Assembly: GCA_017621015.1 (NCBI GenBank)
Contig: JAGAUC010000323.1
Coordinates: forward strand, 1-12,851
From: Clostridia bacterium
GTDB lineage: Bacteria > Bacillota > Clostridia > Oscillospirales > CAG-272
Direction of reading: 5' to 3'
Length of the DNA: 12,851 nucleotides
Shown one piece after another: positions 7,074 to 12,851 of the stretch. Below the pieces are notes generated by a model that did no database searches, was not told where the DNA came from, and saw nothing but the letters and a program-made list of their open reading frames with translations. Position 1 is the first letter of the stretch. The number at the start of each line of letters is the position of its first letter. Position numbers and translations under genes: made by a program.

Positions 7074-7962
7074 GCTGAAGGCCGGCCTTTCCAAGACCAA
7101 AAACGCGATCCTCGGTCAGGTGGATAACGTTCTGAAGGCCTTTGTCAGGATCGACGAGGATTTTCTTGACGAGCTGGAGGAGCTTCTTATCTGCGCGGAT
7201 GTGGGTGTCGGCGCGACCGAGGACATCATCGACGAGCTTCGCGAGCGCATCAAGGACGGACGCCTGAAGGAAAAGGAGGATGTGCTGGCGGCACTCCGCG
7301 AGATCCTTGGCGAGATGATCGGCGAGGGCGCTCCCCTTACCTTAAATACAAAGCCGTCGGTCATTTTGGTGATCGGCGTGAACGGGGCGGGCAAGACCAC
7401 CTCGATCGGAAAAATTACCAACATTCTCAAAAACGAGGGCAAAAAGGTCGTGGTGGCGGCGGCGGATACCTTCCGCGCGGCGGCGATCGACCAGCTTGCC
7501 GTTTGGTGTGAGCGTTCGGGCGTGACGCTTGTGAAGCAAAACGAGGGCAGCGATCCGGCTGCAGTGGTTTTTGATGCGGCACAGTACGCAAAGAGCCACG
7601 ATGCGGACGTTCTGGTGATCGACACCGCGGGACGTCTTCACAATAAGAAAAATCTGATGAATGAGCTGGAGAAGATCAGTCGCGTGATCGACCGCGAGCT
7701 TCCGGGCGCGTGTCGCGAGAATCTTTTGGTTTTGGATGCCACGACAGGGCAGAACGCCATTCTGCAGGCCAAGGAGTTCAAGAATGCCGCCGAGCTTACC
7801 GGTCTTGTGCTTAACAAAATGGACGGCACGGCCAAGGGCGGTATTGTCATTTCGATCAAGCGCGAGCTGGACATTCCGGTCAAGTTTATCGGCGTTGGTG
7901 AACAGATCGACGATATGCAGGAATTTGATTCGGATGAATTTATCCGTGCCTTTTTTGAGTGA
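7057..7962 (+). CDS. ftsY: FtsY, signal recognition particle receptor GTPase
   Basis: FtsY docks ribosome-nascent chain-SRP complexes at the membrane and hands them to the Sec translocon, with reciprocal GTP hydrolysis by FtsY and Ffh. The 301-residue protein consists only of the N and G domains. It lacks the long acidic N-terminal A domain of the E. coli protein, as is usual in Gram-positive bacteria. Motifs are Walker A GVNGAGKTT (107-115), DTFRAAA (137-143), DTAGR (189-193) and the guanine-specificity loop NKMDGTAKGG (253-262), where the first residue is Asn rather than the commoner Thr. The C-terminus (VGEQIDDMQEFD) is typical. AAGGGAG at 7041-7047 precedes the ATG by 9 bases, within the end of smc. 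An ftsY gene after smc is the standard Firmicutes arrangement; ffh is not next to it here. Confidence 0.98.
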   Translation: MAFLDKLKAGLSKTKNAILGQVDNVLKAFVRIDEDFLDELEELLICADVGVGATEDIIDELRERIKDGRLKEKEDVLAALREILGEMIGEGAPLTLNTKPSVILVIGVNGAGKTTSIGKITNILKNEGKKVVVAAADTFRAAAIDQLAVWCERSGVTLVKQNEGSDPAAVVFDAAQYAKSHDADVLVIDTAGRLHNKKNLMNELEKISRVIDRELPGACRENLLVLDATTGQNAILQAKEFKNAAELTGLVLNKMDGTAKGGIVISIKRELDIPVKFIGVGEQIDDMQEFDSDEFIRAFFE

Positions 7963-7969
7963 GGAAGCT

Positions 7970-8557
7970 ATGGAATTTGTCATTGCATCGCGAAACGCAC
8001 ATAAGAAAAAGGAGCTGGAGACCATCCTTTCGGAGAGTCTCGGCTCGGTCAAGCTGTATTCGCTTGACGAGGTAGGGATCCTCGGCGAGATCGAGGAGGA
8101 TGGAGAGACCTTCGCGCAGAATGCGCTCATCAAGGCGCGTGCGGCGGCGGCCTCGGGCAAGCCCGGCATTGGGGACGATTCGGGGCTTTGCGTAAGGGCA
8201 CTCGGTGGCGCACCCGGCGTGTATTCGGCGCGTTATGCGGGCGAGCACGGCGACGATGCGGCGAACAACCGAAAGCTGCAAGAGGAGCTTGCGGACAAGA
8301 GTGACCGTGGCGCGTACTTTGTCTCGGCGGTGGCTTGCGTATTTCCCGACGGCCGTGAGATGGTCGTGGAGGGAAGGACCGAGGGCGTCATTATCAAGGA
8401 GCCCAGAGGAAGCGGCGGCTTCGGCTACGATCCGTATTTTTTGTACGAGCCGCTCGGAAAGACCTTTTCGGAGCTGACGGCGGACGAGAAAAACGCGGTC
8501 AGCCACAGAGGCAAGGCGGTGCGCGCGCTTGCCGAAAAATTGGCAAAAATCAGTTAA
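7970..8557 (+). CDS. rdgB: RdgB/HAM1 family XTP/dITP diphosphatase
   Basis: This cytoplasmic pyrophosphatase removes deaminated purine nucleotides (ITP, dITP, XTP) from the pool before they reach DNA or RNA, giving the monophosphate and pyrophosphate. The 195-residue product begins with the family's substrate-binding segment IASRNAHKKKEL (5-16). It then shows GETFAQNALIKA (45-56), DDSGLCV (69-75), GAPGVYSARYAG (80-91), GGFGYDPYF (149-157) and SHRGKA (178-183). A longer open frame extends upstream into ftsY, but the ATG at 7970 gives the expected N-terminus and follows the ftsY stop by 7 bases. The ribosome site is modest (GAGGAAG overlapping the ftsY stop), so it probably relies on reinitiation by ribosomes leaving ftsY. 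Confidence 0.96.
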   Translation: MEFVIASRNAHKKKELETILSESLGSVKLYSLDEVGILGEIEEDGETFAQNALIKARAAAASGKPGIGDDSGLCVRALGGAPGVYSARYAGEHGDDAANNRKLQEELADKSDRGAYFVSAVACVFPDGREMVVEGRTEGVIIKEPRGSGGFGYDPYFLYEPLGKTFSELTADEKNAVSHRGKAVRALAEKLAKIS

Positions 8558-8571
8558 GCGAAAGGAAATAT

Positions 8572-8859
8572 ATGTTGACATCAAAGCAAAGAGCGCATCT
8601 GCGCTCGCTTGCCGTGCACGAGCCGACCATTATGCAGATCGGCAAGGGCGGCATTGGAGAAAATCTCATAAAGACCGTGTCGGATGCGCTGGAGGCGCGT
8701 GAGCTCATCAAGCTTTCGGTGCTGGAGAACAGCGACGAAACGCCTAAGGGGGCGGCCGAGGCTTTGGCCGAGGAGACGGGCGCTGACGTGGTGGCGGTAA
8801 CGGGACGAAAGATCGTTCTGTATCGCGAGTCTGAAAAGCACAAGAAGATTGAGCTGTAA
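8572..8859 (+). CDS. yhbY: YhbY family (CRS1/YhbY domain) RNA-binding protein
   Basis: This 95-residue protein is one complete CRS1/YhbY (CRM) domain. Such proteins bind structured RNA and, in E. coli, associate with precursors of the large ribosomal subunit. The conserved GxxG loop of the fold is GKGGIG (24-29), preceded by HEPTIMQI, and the domain closes with VVAVTGRKIVLYR (73-85), typical of the family. The start has a good ribosome site, AAAGGAAA at 8561-8568. The gene sits 14 bases after rdgB and 4 bases before the preferred nadD start. A perfect 6-bp stem-loop lies at 8591-8606 within the first codons. The exact role in Clostridia is not established; the family call is firm. Confidence 0.93.
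   Translation: MLTSKQRAHLRSLAVHEPTIMQIGKGGIGENLIKTVSDALEARELIKLSVLENSDETPKGAAEALAEETGADVVAVTGRKIVLYRESEKHKKIEL
8591..8606 (+). promoter_or_regulatory. Stem-loop in the first codons of yhbY
   Basis: GAGCGC (8591-8596) pairs perfectly with GCGCTC (8601-8606) around an ATCT loop. It begins 19 nt after the first base of the yhbY ATG. No T-run follows, so it is not a terminator. A 6-bp stem can arise by chance; its position relative to the start is shared with stem-loops in yqeK and rsfS. Any effect on translation is inference. Confidence 0.4.
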
Positions 8860-8863
8860 GATT

Positions 8864-9487
8864 ATGGAAAACGAGCAGGATATCCGTGTGGGCATATACG
8901 GCGGCACCTTTGCCCCCATCCACAACGGACACGTAAACGCCGCCAAGCTCTTTATGGAGCAGATGCGCCTGGATTATCTCTTTGTTATCCCTGCCGCCAT
9001 TCCGCCGCACAAGCAGATCGATGCCTCGGACGATCCGACGCATCGCTTGAATATGTGCGCGCTTGCCTTTGGCGACATGGACGGCGTGGTGGTCTCGGAT
9101 ATGGAGATAAGGCGCGGCGGAAAAAGCTATACGGTGGATACGCTCAGGGAGCTTTCCGCCAAGGGACGTCGGCTTTTGCTTTTGTGCGGAACCGATATGG
9201 TGCTGTCCTTTGATACCTGGTATCAGTATAAGGAGATCCTCGAGCTGTGCTACCCCGTTTACATTCGCAGAGAGAGCGACAAGATGCTGGATGCCATGAT
9301 CGTAAGCAAGCTGACCAAATACTACGAGGAAAGCGGAAAAATGTTCCGCAAGATCGTGGGCGAGCCCATGGAGATTTCCTCAACGGCCATTCGCGAGAAG
9401 GTAAGGCGCGGGGAGGACATTTCTTCGCTGGTGCCGCCCTCGGTGGCCGAGTATATCCGTCTTTACGGCCTTTATCGGGAGGGCTGA
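8864..9487 (+). CDS. nadD: NadD, nicotinate-mononucleotide adenylyltransferase
   Basis: NadD joins nicotinate mononucleotide to AMP from ATP to give deamido-NAD, a required step toward NAD. The 207-residue product has the nucleotidyltransferase signature GGTFAPIHNGH (13-23) with the catalytic HxGH histidines H20 and H23. It also has SYTVDTL (88-94), CGTDM (108-112) and ISSTAIR (171-177), the counterpart of the ISSTxxR loop. At residue 17 the usual Asp or Asn of GGTFDP is Ala. A TTG at 8849 in frame would add five residues, overlap yhbY and lack a ribosome site; the ATG at 8864 is preferred, though its own Shine-Dalgarno is weak, suggesting coupling to yhbY. yqeK starts 1 base after its stop, the usual nadD-yqeK pair of Firmicutes. 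Confidence 0.95.
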   Translation: MENEQDIRVGIYGGTFAPIHNGHVNAAKLFMEQMRLDYLFVIPAAIPPHKQIDASDDPTHRLNMCALAFGDMDGVVVSDMEIRRGGKSYTVDTLRELSAKGRRLLLLCGTDMVLSFDTWYQYKEILELCYPVYIRRESDKMLDAMIVSKLTKYYEESGKMFRKIVGEPMEISSTAIREKVRRGEDISSLVPPSVAEYIRLYGLYREG

Positions 9488-9488
9488 T

Positions 9489-10115
9489 ATGTTTACAAAA
9501 GATCAGCTTGACCGTCTGTATGAGACGGTGAAGGGCGGTATGTCGGAAAAACGCTTTCGCCACACGGCGGCGGTAGCCGACATGGCGGAGCGCCTGGGCG
9601 CGCTGTTTGCGCCGCAGAGCACGGACGTGCTTCGCGCGGCGGCGCTTCTTCACGATATTACAAAAGAATATTCTACCGAAAAACAGTTGCAAATTCTCGG
9701 TGACTTTGGTATAATGGTAACCGAAACGGATATCCTAACACCAAAGACCCTTCATGCCAGGACCGCTGCACTGCTCATTCCGCAGCTGTATCCCGAGTTT
9801 GCCGATCCGCTTGTGACAAGCGCGGTGCGCTACCACACAACGGGACGCGCAGGCATGACGATTCTCGAAAAGATGGTGTATTTTGCTGATTATATTGATG
9901 AAACGCGTACCTTTCCCGACTGCGTGATGCTGAGGGAGGCGTTTTGGGGGGCAGACCCGGCGCGTATGAGCGAGCCGGATCGGCTGGCGCACTTTGGGAG
10001 GCTGCTGGTTCTTTCCTTCGATATGACCATTCGGGCGCTTATCGAGGAGGGAAGAGTCATCAGCGAGGATACCTTTGCGGCGCGCAATCACCTGATTTTG
10101 GAGGCAGGGGCTTAA
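9489..10115 (+). CDS. yqeK: YqeK family HD-domain Ap4A hydrolase
   Basis: YqeK proteins are metal-dependent HD-domain enzymes known to split diadenosine tetraphosphate symmetrically into two ADP, so keeping this stress-linked nucleotide low. The 208-residue product shows the expected metal and active-site residues: RHT (H25), LLHDITK (H55, D56), LHARTA (H89), YHTTGR (H116) and YFADYID (D134). GGGAGGG at 9478-9484 precedes the ATG, which comes 1 base after the nadD stop. Two signals are embedded in the coding sequence: a 7-bp stem-loop at 9511-9529 and a strong promoter match at 9687-9715, the latter in a locally AT-rich stretch (about 9656-9725) that stands out from the GC-rich gene. The family is confident; the reaction is assigned from studied homologues. 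Confidence 0.93.
   Translation: MFTKDQLDRLYETVKGGMSEKRFRHTAAVADMAERLGALFAPQSTDVLRAAALLHDITKEYSTEKQLQILGDFGIMVTETDILTPKTLHARTAALLIPQLYPEFADPLVTSAVRYHTTGRAGMTILEKMVYFADYIDETRTFPDCVMLREAFWGADPARMSEPDRLAHFGRLLVLSFDMTIRALIEEGRVISEDTFAARNHLILEAGA
9511..9529 (+). promoter_or_regulatory. Stem-loop in the first codons of yqeK
   Basis: ACCGTCT (9511-9517) pairs perfectly with AGACGGT (9523-9529) around a GTATG loop. It begins 22 nt after the first base of the yqeK ATG and has no downstream T-run. The position matches the stem-loops at the start of yhbY and rsfS. A regulatory role is inferred from position only. Confidence 0.45.
9687..9715 (+). promoter_or_regulatory. Predicted internal extended -10 promoter within yqeK
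   Basis: TTGCAA (9687-9692) and TATAAT (9710-9715) are 17 bases apart, and TGG (9707-9709) just before the -10 gives the extended -10 motif TGnTATAAT. The -35 matches consensus at five of six positions. Transcription would begin near 9722, about 415 bases upstream of the LCP gene, and would supply the LCP gene, rsfS and leuS without full-length yqeK. The site is in coding sequence, so a chance match is possible. Confidence 0.6.
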
Positions 10116-10137
10116 TTTTGCTTAGGAGTCCTTTGAA

Positions 10138-11139
10138 ATGCAGGGAAAGAAGATTTTGGCGTTTGTTATGCTGTCCTTGGCGGTGTTTTCCTTTTTGGGG
10201 GCATCGCTTGCGACCGATCTGCCTGTGGCGGACAGATCTGCCGAGGCCGAGGCGGTGGCAAAGGGCGGTGCGTGCAATCTTCTCATTCTCGGCAGGGACA
10301 ACGCGGCAGGGCTTTGTGACGTGCTGATGCTGGCATCGTTTGATCCGTCGGCGGGGCGCCTTTGCCTTTTGCAGATCCCGAGAGATACCTATTTTGCTTA
10401 TACCAAGGGTAGCTATAAAAAAATAAATGCCGCCCCGCGCGTGCTGGGCGGTGCCGATAAGCTGGCAGACAAGCTTTCCGAGGCGCTTGGCGTACGCATT
10501 GACGGGTACGTGGAGCTGGATCTGGCCTTTGTCGGTCGAGCGGTGGATATGCTTGGCGGTGTCGAGCTCAACGTGCCGTGCGATATGGATTACGACGATC
10601 CCGCCCAGGGGCTTTCCATCCATTTGAAAAAGGGATTGCAGACGCTTTCGGGCGATGAGGCGGCCTCGTTTGTGCGCTTTCGCTCGGGCTACGTGCGAGC
10701 GGATCTTGGGCGAATGGACGCGCAAAAGCTGTTTTTAGCGGCGTTTGCTAAGGCCTTTTCCGCTAAGATCGGCGCCAGGGATCTGCCGGAGACGTTGCTT
10801 TTGGCCATGCGCTACGTCAAGACCAACATCCGTGTGGATACCGCGATTGCGCTTGTCTCGGGTGCACGAAGGCTTCCGAGTGAGTCCATCACGGTGCTGA
10901 CGCTTCCGGGCGAGGAGGTGCAGTCGAGTGTTAGCGGCGCGTGGTATTATATCCTCTCGCGCGAGGGCTGTGCCGAGGCCATCGCACAGTATGTGGGCGG
11001 TGAGATCACGGATTTCGACAGAGAGGGTCTGTGTGCCGACAAAAGCCGCGCGGGCTTTTACGACATCTATCAGAAAAAAATATCCGCCGTTCCGTATACC
11101 TTTGACGGACTTATGCGCGACGGCGTGGCAATTGAATGA
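10138..11139 (+). CDS. LytR-CpsA-Psr (LCP) family cell-wall protein
   Basis: LCP enzymes sit outside the membrane and move polyprenyl-phosphate-linked glycopolymers, such as teichoic acids or capsule, onto peptidoglycan. The 333-residue product begins with a short basic start and one hydrophobic segment (about residues 5-25) that should anchor it with the rest outside. The LCP core follows: LLILGRD (48-54), DVLML (61-65), IPRDTY (80-85), KINAAPRVLGG (95-105), LGGVELNVPCDMDYDD (139-154), SFVRFRSGY (177-185) and DLGRMDAQ (189-196). These supply the acidic and arginine residues that hold the lipid pyrophosphate and magnesium. About 120 C-terminal residues are less conserved. AGGAG at 10124-10128 is 9 bases before the ATG. 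The polymer it attaches cannot be told from the sequence. Confidence 0.93.
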   Translation: MQGKKILAFVMLSLAVFSFLGASLATDLPVADRSAEAEAVAKGGACNLLILGRDNAAGLCDVLMLASFDPSAGRLCLLQIPRDTYFAYTKGSYKKINAAPRVLGGADKLADKLSEALGVRIDGYVELDLAFVGRAVDMLGGVELNVPCDMDYDDPAQGLSIHLKKGLQTLSGDEAASFVRFRSGYVRADLGRMDAQKLFLAAFAKAFSAKIGARDLPETLLLAMRYVKTNIRVDTAIALVSGARRLPSESITVLTLPGEEVQSSVSGAWYYILSREGCAEAIAQYVGGEITDFDREGLCADKSRAGFYDIYQKKISAVPYTFDGLMRDGVAIE

Positions 11140-11166
11140 GAATTATTTTGCGGAAGGAAAAAATAA

Positions 11167-11559
11167 ATGGAAAAGAATGAGATTTTGATCAGCGAGGATC
11201 TCTCCTCGCTGAAGGGCGCGGATCCGCTGACGCTGGCCAAGGCCATTGCGGATCGACTGGATGCCAAGAAGGGCCATGAGGTCAAGGTGCTCGCTGTGGG
11301 CGAAAAGACCTCGATCGCCGATTACTTTGTGCTGTGCACGGGTAACTCCAGCACGCACGTAAAGGCGCTGGCAGGCGAGGCGGAGGACCACATCAGCAAG
11401 CGCGAGGTCGAGCCCGACAACGTAGAGGGCCGCGGCAACCACTCCTGGATCGTCATCGACTACGGCAACGTGATCGTTCACGTGTTCAGCCGAGAGGCGC
11501 GCGAGTTTTACAATCTGGACAAGCTTTACGGTGATAGCAAAACCGTGTTTGAATATTAA
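11167..11559 (+). CDS. rsfS: RsfS, ribosome silencing factor
   Basis: RsfS binds ribosomal protein L14 on the large subunit and blocks subunit joining, lowering translation when nutrients are short; it also takes part in late large-subunit assembly. The 130-residue product is a full-length DUF143/Iojap domain. It shows LAKAIADRLDAKKG (23-36), TSIADYFVLCTGNSSTHVKAL (48-68), VEGRGNHSWIVIDYGNVIVH (86-105) and REFYNLDKLYGD (112-123). About 20 N-terminal residues precede the conserved domain. GGAAGGAAA (11152-11160) is the ribosome site. Codons 8-16 form a perfect 10-bp stem-loop (11189-11212), the strongest hairpin I found in the window. The gene lies 27 bases after the LCP gene and 18 before leuS, so ribosome silencing and leucine charging would share transcripts. 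Confidence 0.96.
   Translation: MEKNEILISEDLSSLKGADPLTLAKAIADRLDAKKGHEVKVLAVGEKTSIADYFVLCTGNSSTHVKALAGEAEDHISKREVEPDNVEGRGNHSWIVIDYGNVIVHVFSREAREFYNLDKLYGDSKTVFEY
11189..11212 (+). promoter_or_regulatory. Strong stem-loop in the first codons of rsfS
   Basis: TCAGCGAGGA (11189-11198) is perfectly complementary to TCCTCGCTGA (11203-11212), with a TCTC loop: ten unbroken pairs and a 4-nt loop. It begins 22 nt after the first base of the rsfS ATG. The bases after it are GC-rich, not a T-run, so it is not an intrinsic terminator. It could slow early elongation, affect initiation or be a protein-binding site; which of these holds is unknown. Confidence 0.6.
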
Positions 11560-11577
11560 TTTTTTGAGGTAAAGGCT

Positions 11578-12851
11578 ATGAAATACGATTACATATCCAT
11601 CGAACCCAAATGGCAAAAGCGCTGGGAGGAAGCCAAGATCTTTGAGGCATCGAGCGACCATTCCAAGCCCACGTTCTACGGTCTTGTCGAGTTTCCGTAT
11701 CCCAGCGGAGCCGGCATGCACGTTGGACACATCAAGGCGTACTCGGGTCTGGAGGTCATCAGCCGCAAGCGCCGAATGGAGGGCTACAACGTTCTGTTCC
11801 CGCTCGGCTTTGATGCGTACGGTCTGCCCACCGAGAACTACGCCATCAAGACCGGTATCCACCCCAGAAAGGTGACCGACACCAACATCGAGCGCTTTAC
11901 CACACAGCTCAAGCGTGTGGGCTTCTCCTTTGACTGGTCGCGCGTGATCGACACGACGAAGGAGGACTACTACAAGTGGACGCAGTACATCTTCCTTAAG
12001 ATGTTCGAGAAGGGACTTACCTTCCGCAGCACCGCGCTGGTTAACTACTGCCCGTCGTGTAAGGTGGTTCTTTCTAACGAGGACTCGCAGGGCGGCAAGT
12101 GCGATATCTGCCACAGCGACATCATCCAGAAGTCCAAGGACGTATGGTATCTGCGCATTACCGAGTATGCTGACAAGCTCCTTGAGGGTCTTGATAAGGT
12201 GGATTATCTGCCGCAGGTCCGTCAGCAGCAGATCAACTGGATCGGTAAGTCCACGGGTGCTTTTGTCAACTTCAGTGTTTCGGGAATTGACGAGACACTT
12301 CGCATTTACACCACGCGTCCCGACACGCTCTTTGGCGTGACCTTTATGGTAATTGCGCCCGAGCATCCGATGATCGATAAGTATGCCGACCGCATCGGCA
12401 ACATGGATGCCATCCTTGCCTACCGCGAGGAGTGCGCCAAGAAGACTGAGTTTGAGCGTACGCAGATCGTCAAGGACAAGACCGGTGTTCGCATCGAGGG
12501 CCTTGCCGCCATCAATCCCGTAAACGGCAAGGAGATCCCGATCTTTATCGCTGACTACGTTATGATGGGTTATGGCACAGGCGCCATTATGGCGGTGCCT
12601 GCACACGATGAGAGAGACTACGATTTCGCCAAGAAATTCGGCCTGGATATCATCCCCGTTATCGAGGGCGGTAATGTGGAGGAGGCCGCATACACGGGCG
12701 ACGGAAATATGATCAATTCCGATTTCCTCAACGGCATCACCACCAAGAAGGAAGCCATCGAGAAGATGCTGGCCGTGCTCGGCGAGAAGGGAATCGGTGA
12801 GAAGGGCGTGCAGTACAAGATGAAGGACTGGGCGTTCAACCGTCAGCGTTA
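11578..12851 (+). CDS. leuS: LeuS, leucyl-tRNA synthetase, N-terminal part (3' end outside window)
   Basis: LeuRS charges tRNA-Leu with leucine using ATP and removes wrongly attached amino acids. About 424 of an expected 800 or so residues are visible. The N-terminus MKYDYISIEPKWQKRWEE leads to the class I active-site motif in PYPSGAGMHVGH (HIGH-type HVGH, 48-51) and PLGFDAYGLPTENYAIK. A zinc-binding module has two Cys pairs, C158/C161 and C175/C178. The CP1 editing domain shows the Thr-rich TTRPDTLFG (245-253) and GTGAIMAVPAHDERDY with the conserved Asp at 344. The KMSKS loop and anticodon-binding domain lie past the window edge. GAGG (11566-11569) sits 8 bases before the ATG. Only 18 bases separate it from rsfS, so there is no room for a T-box leader. 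Confidence 0.98.
   Translation, partial: MKYDYISIEPKWQKRWEEAKIFEASSDHSKPTFYGLVEFPYPSGAGMHVGHIKAYSGLEVISRKRRMEGYNVLFPLGFDAYGLPTENYAIKTGIHPRKVTDTNIERFTTQLKRVGFSFDWSRVIDTTKEDYYKWTQYIFLKMFEKGLTFRSTALVNYCPSCKVVLSNEDSQGGKCDICHSDIIQKSKDVWYLRITEYADKLLEGLDKVDYLPQVRQQQINWIGKSTGAFVNFSVSGIDETLRIYTTRPDTLFGVTFMVIAPEHPMIDKYADRIGNMDAILAYREECAKKTEFERTQIVKDKTGVRIEGLAAINPVNGKEIPIFIADYVMMGYGTGAIMAVPAHDERDYDFAKKFGLDIIPVIEGGNVEEAAYTGDGNMINSDFLNGITTKKEAIEKMLAVLGEKGIGEKGVQYKMKDWAFNRQR

Noticed and set aside
5427..7100. Long minus-strand open frame (557 codons) opposite smc
   Set aside because: The plus strand encodes a complete Smc with all motifs. The antisense frame is Leu/Arg/His-rich with no recognisable domain, as expected from the codon bias of a GC-rich gene.
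8008..8030. AAAGGA/TCCTTT 6-bp inverted repeat early in rdgB
   Set aside because: An 11-nt loop, AT-containing stem and position (+38) differ from the other start-proximal hairpins; likely chance.
8575..8580. Perfect TTGACA -35 hexamer at the start of yhbY
   Set aside because: No acceptable -10 lies 15-19 bases downstream (the 17-base position reads TCTGCG); it is simply the codons for the first residues.
11560..11577. Possible T-box leader for leuS
   Set aside because: Only 18 bases separate rsfS from leuS, far too short for a T-box; none could fit unless it overlapped rsfS, and no T-box sequence was noticed there.
11143..12606. Minus-strand open frame (487 codons) opposite rsfS and leuS
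   Set aside because: It crosses two well-supported plus-strand genes and has no family-like motif or ribosome site that I can see; a codon-bias shadow.

Overview
The window is one dense, wholly plus-strand block of housekeeping genes. It opens inside trmFO and closes inside leuS. The order is trmFO (3' end), plsX, rnc, an Elp3-like radical SAM gene, smc, ftsY, rdgB, yhbY, nadD, yqeK, an LCP-family gene, rsfS and leuS (5' part). Gaps are a few bases to about 60 bases, smc and ftsY overlap, and no gene-free stretch reaches 300 bases. This order, the folate/FAD-dependent TrmFO, strong AGGAGG-type ribosome binding sites, TTG start usage, an FtsY with no acidic N-terminal domain and a LytR-CpsA-Psr protein all point to a Gram-positive lineage. 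It is most likely an anaerobic member of class Clostridia with a fairly GC-rich genome (by eye, mid to high 50s percent). The species cannot be named from the sequence. There are no mobile elements, CRISPR arrays, tRNAs or rRNAs.

Layout. Bases 2-2344 hold tRNA U54 methylation (TrmFO), the acyl-phosphate step of phospholipid synthesis (PlsX) and RNase III; acpP, often found between plsX and rnc, is absent here. A small intrinsic-terminator-like hairpin follows rnc. Bases 2387-7962 hold a radical SAM protein of unknown substrate, the Smc chromosome-organising ATPase and the SRP receptor FtsY. Bases 7970-11559 hold nucleotide-pool cleaning (RdgB), two ribosome-associated factors (YhbY, RsfS), NAD synthesis (NadD), Ap4A hydrolysis (YqeK) and a cell-wall LCP protein. 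leuS begins at 11578.

The coding content is conventional. The interest lies in nucleic-acid signals layered on it. Two close matches to a housekeeping sigma promoter sit inside coding sequence: one in the AT-rich 3' end of the radical SAM gene, driving smc, and one inside yqeK, able to drive LCP-rsfS-leuS. The plsX Shine-Dalgarno sequence is 24 nt from its start codon, but a hairpin exactly fills the excess. Most striking, yhbY, yqeK and rsfS each carry a perfect stem-loop beginning 19-22 nt after the first base of the start codon; the rsfS one has a 10-bp stem and a 4-nt loop. This may be a shared translational-control architecture. It has not been tested here. The window holds no obvious new enzyme or defence system.
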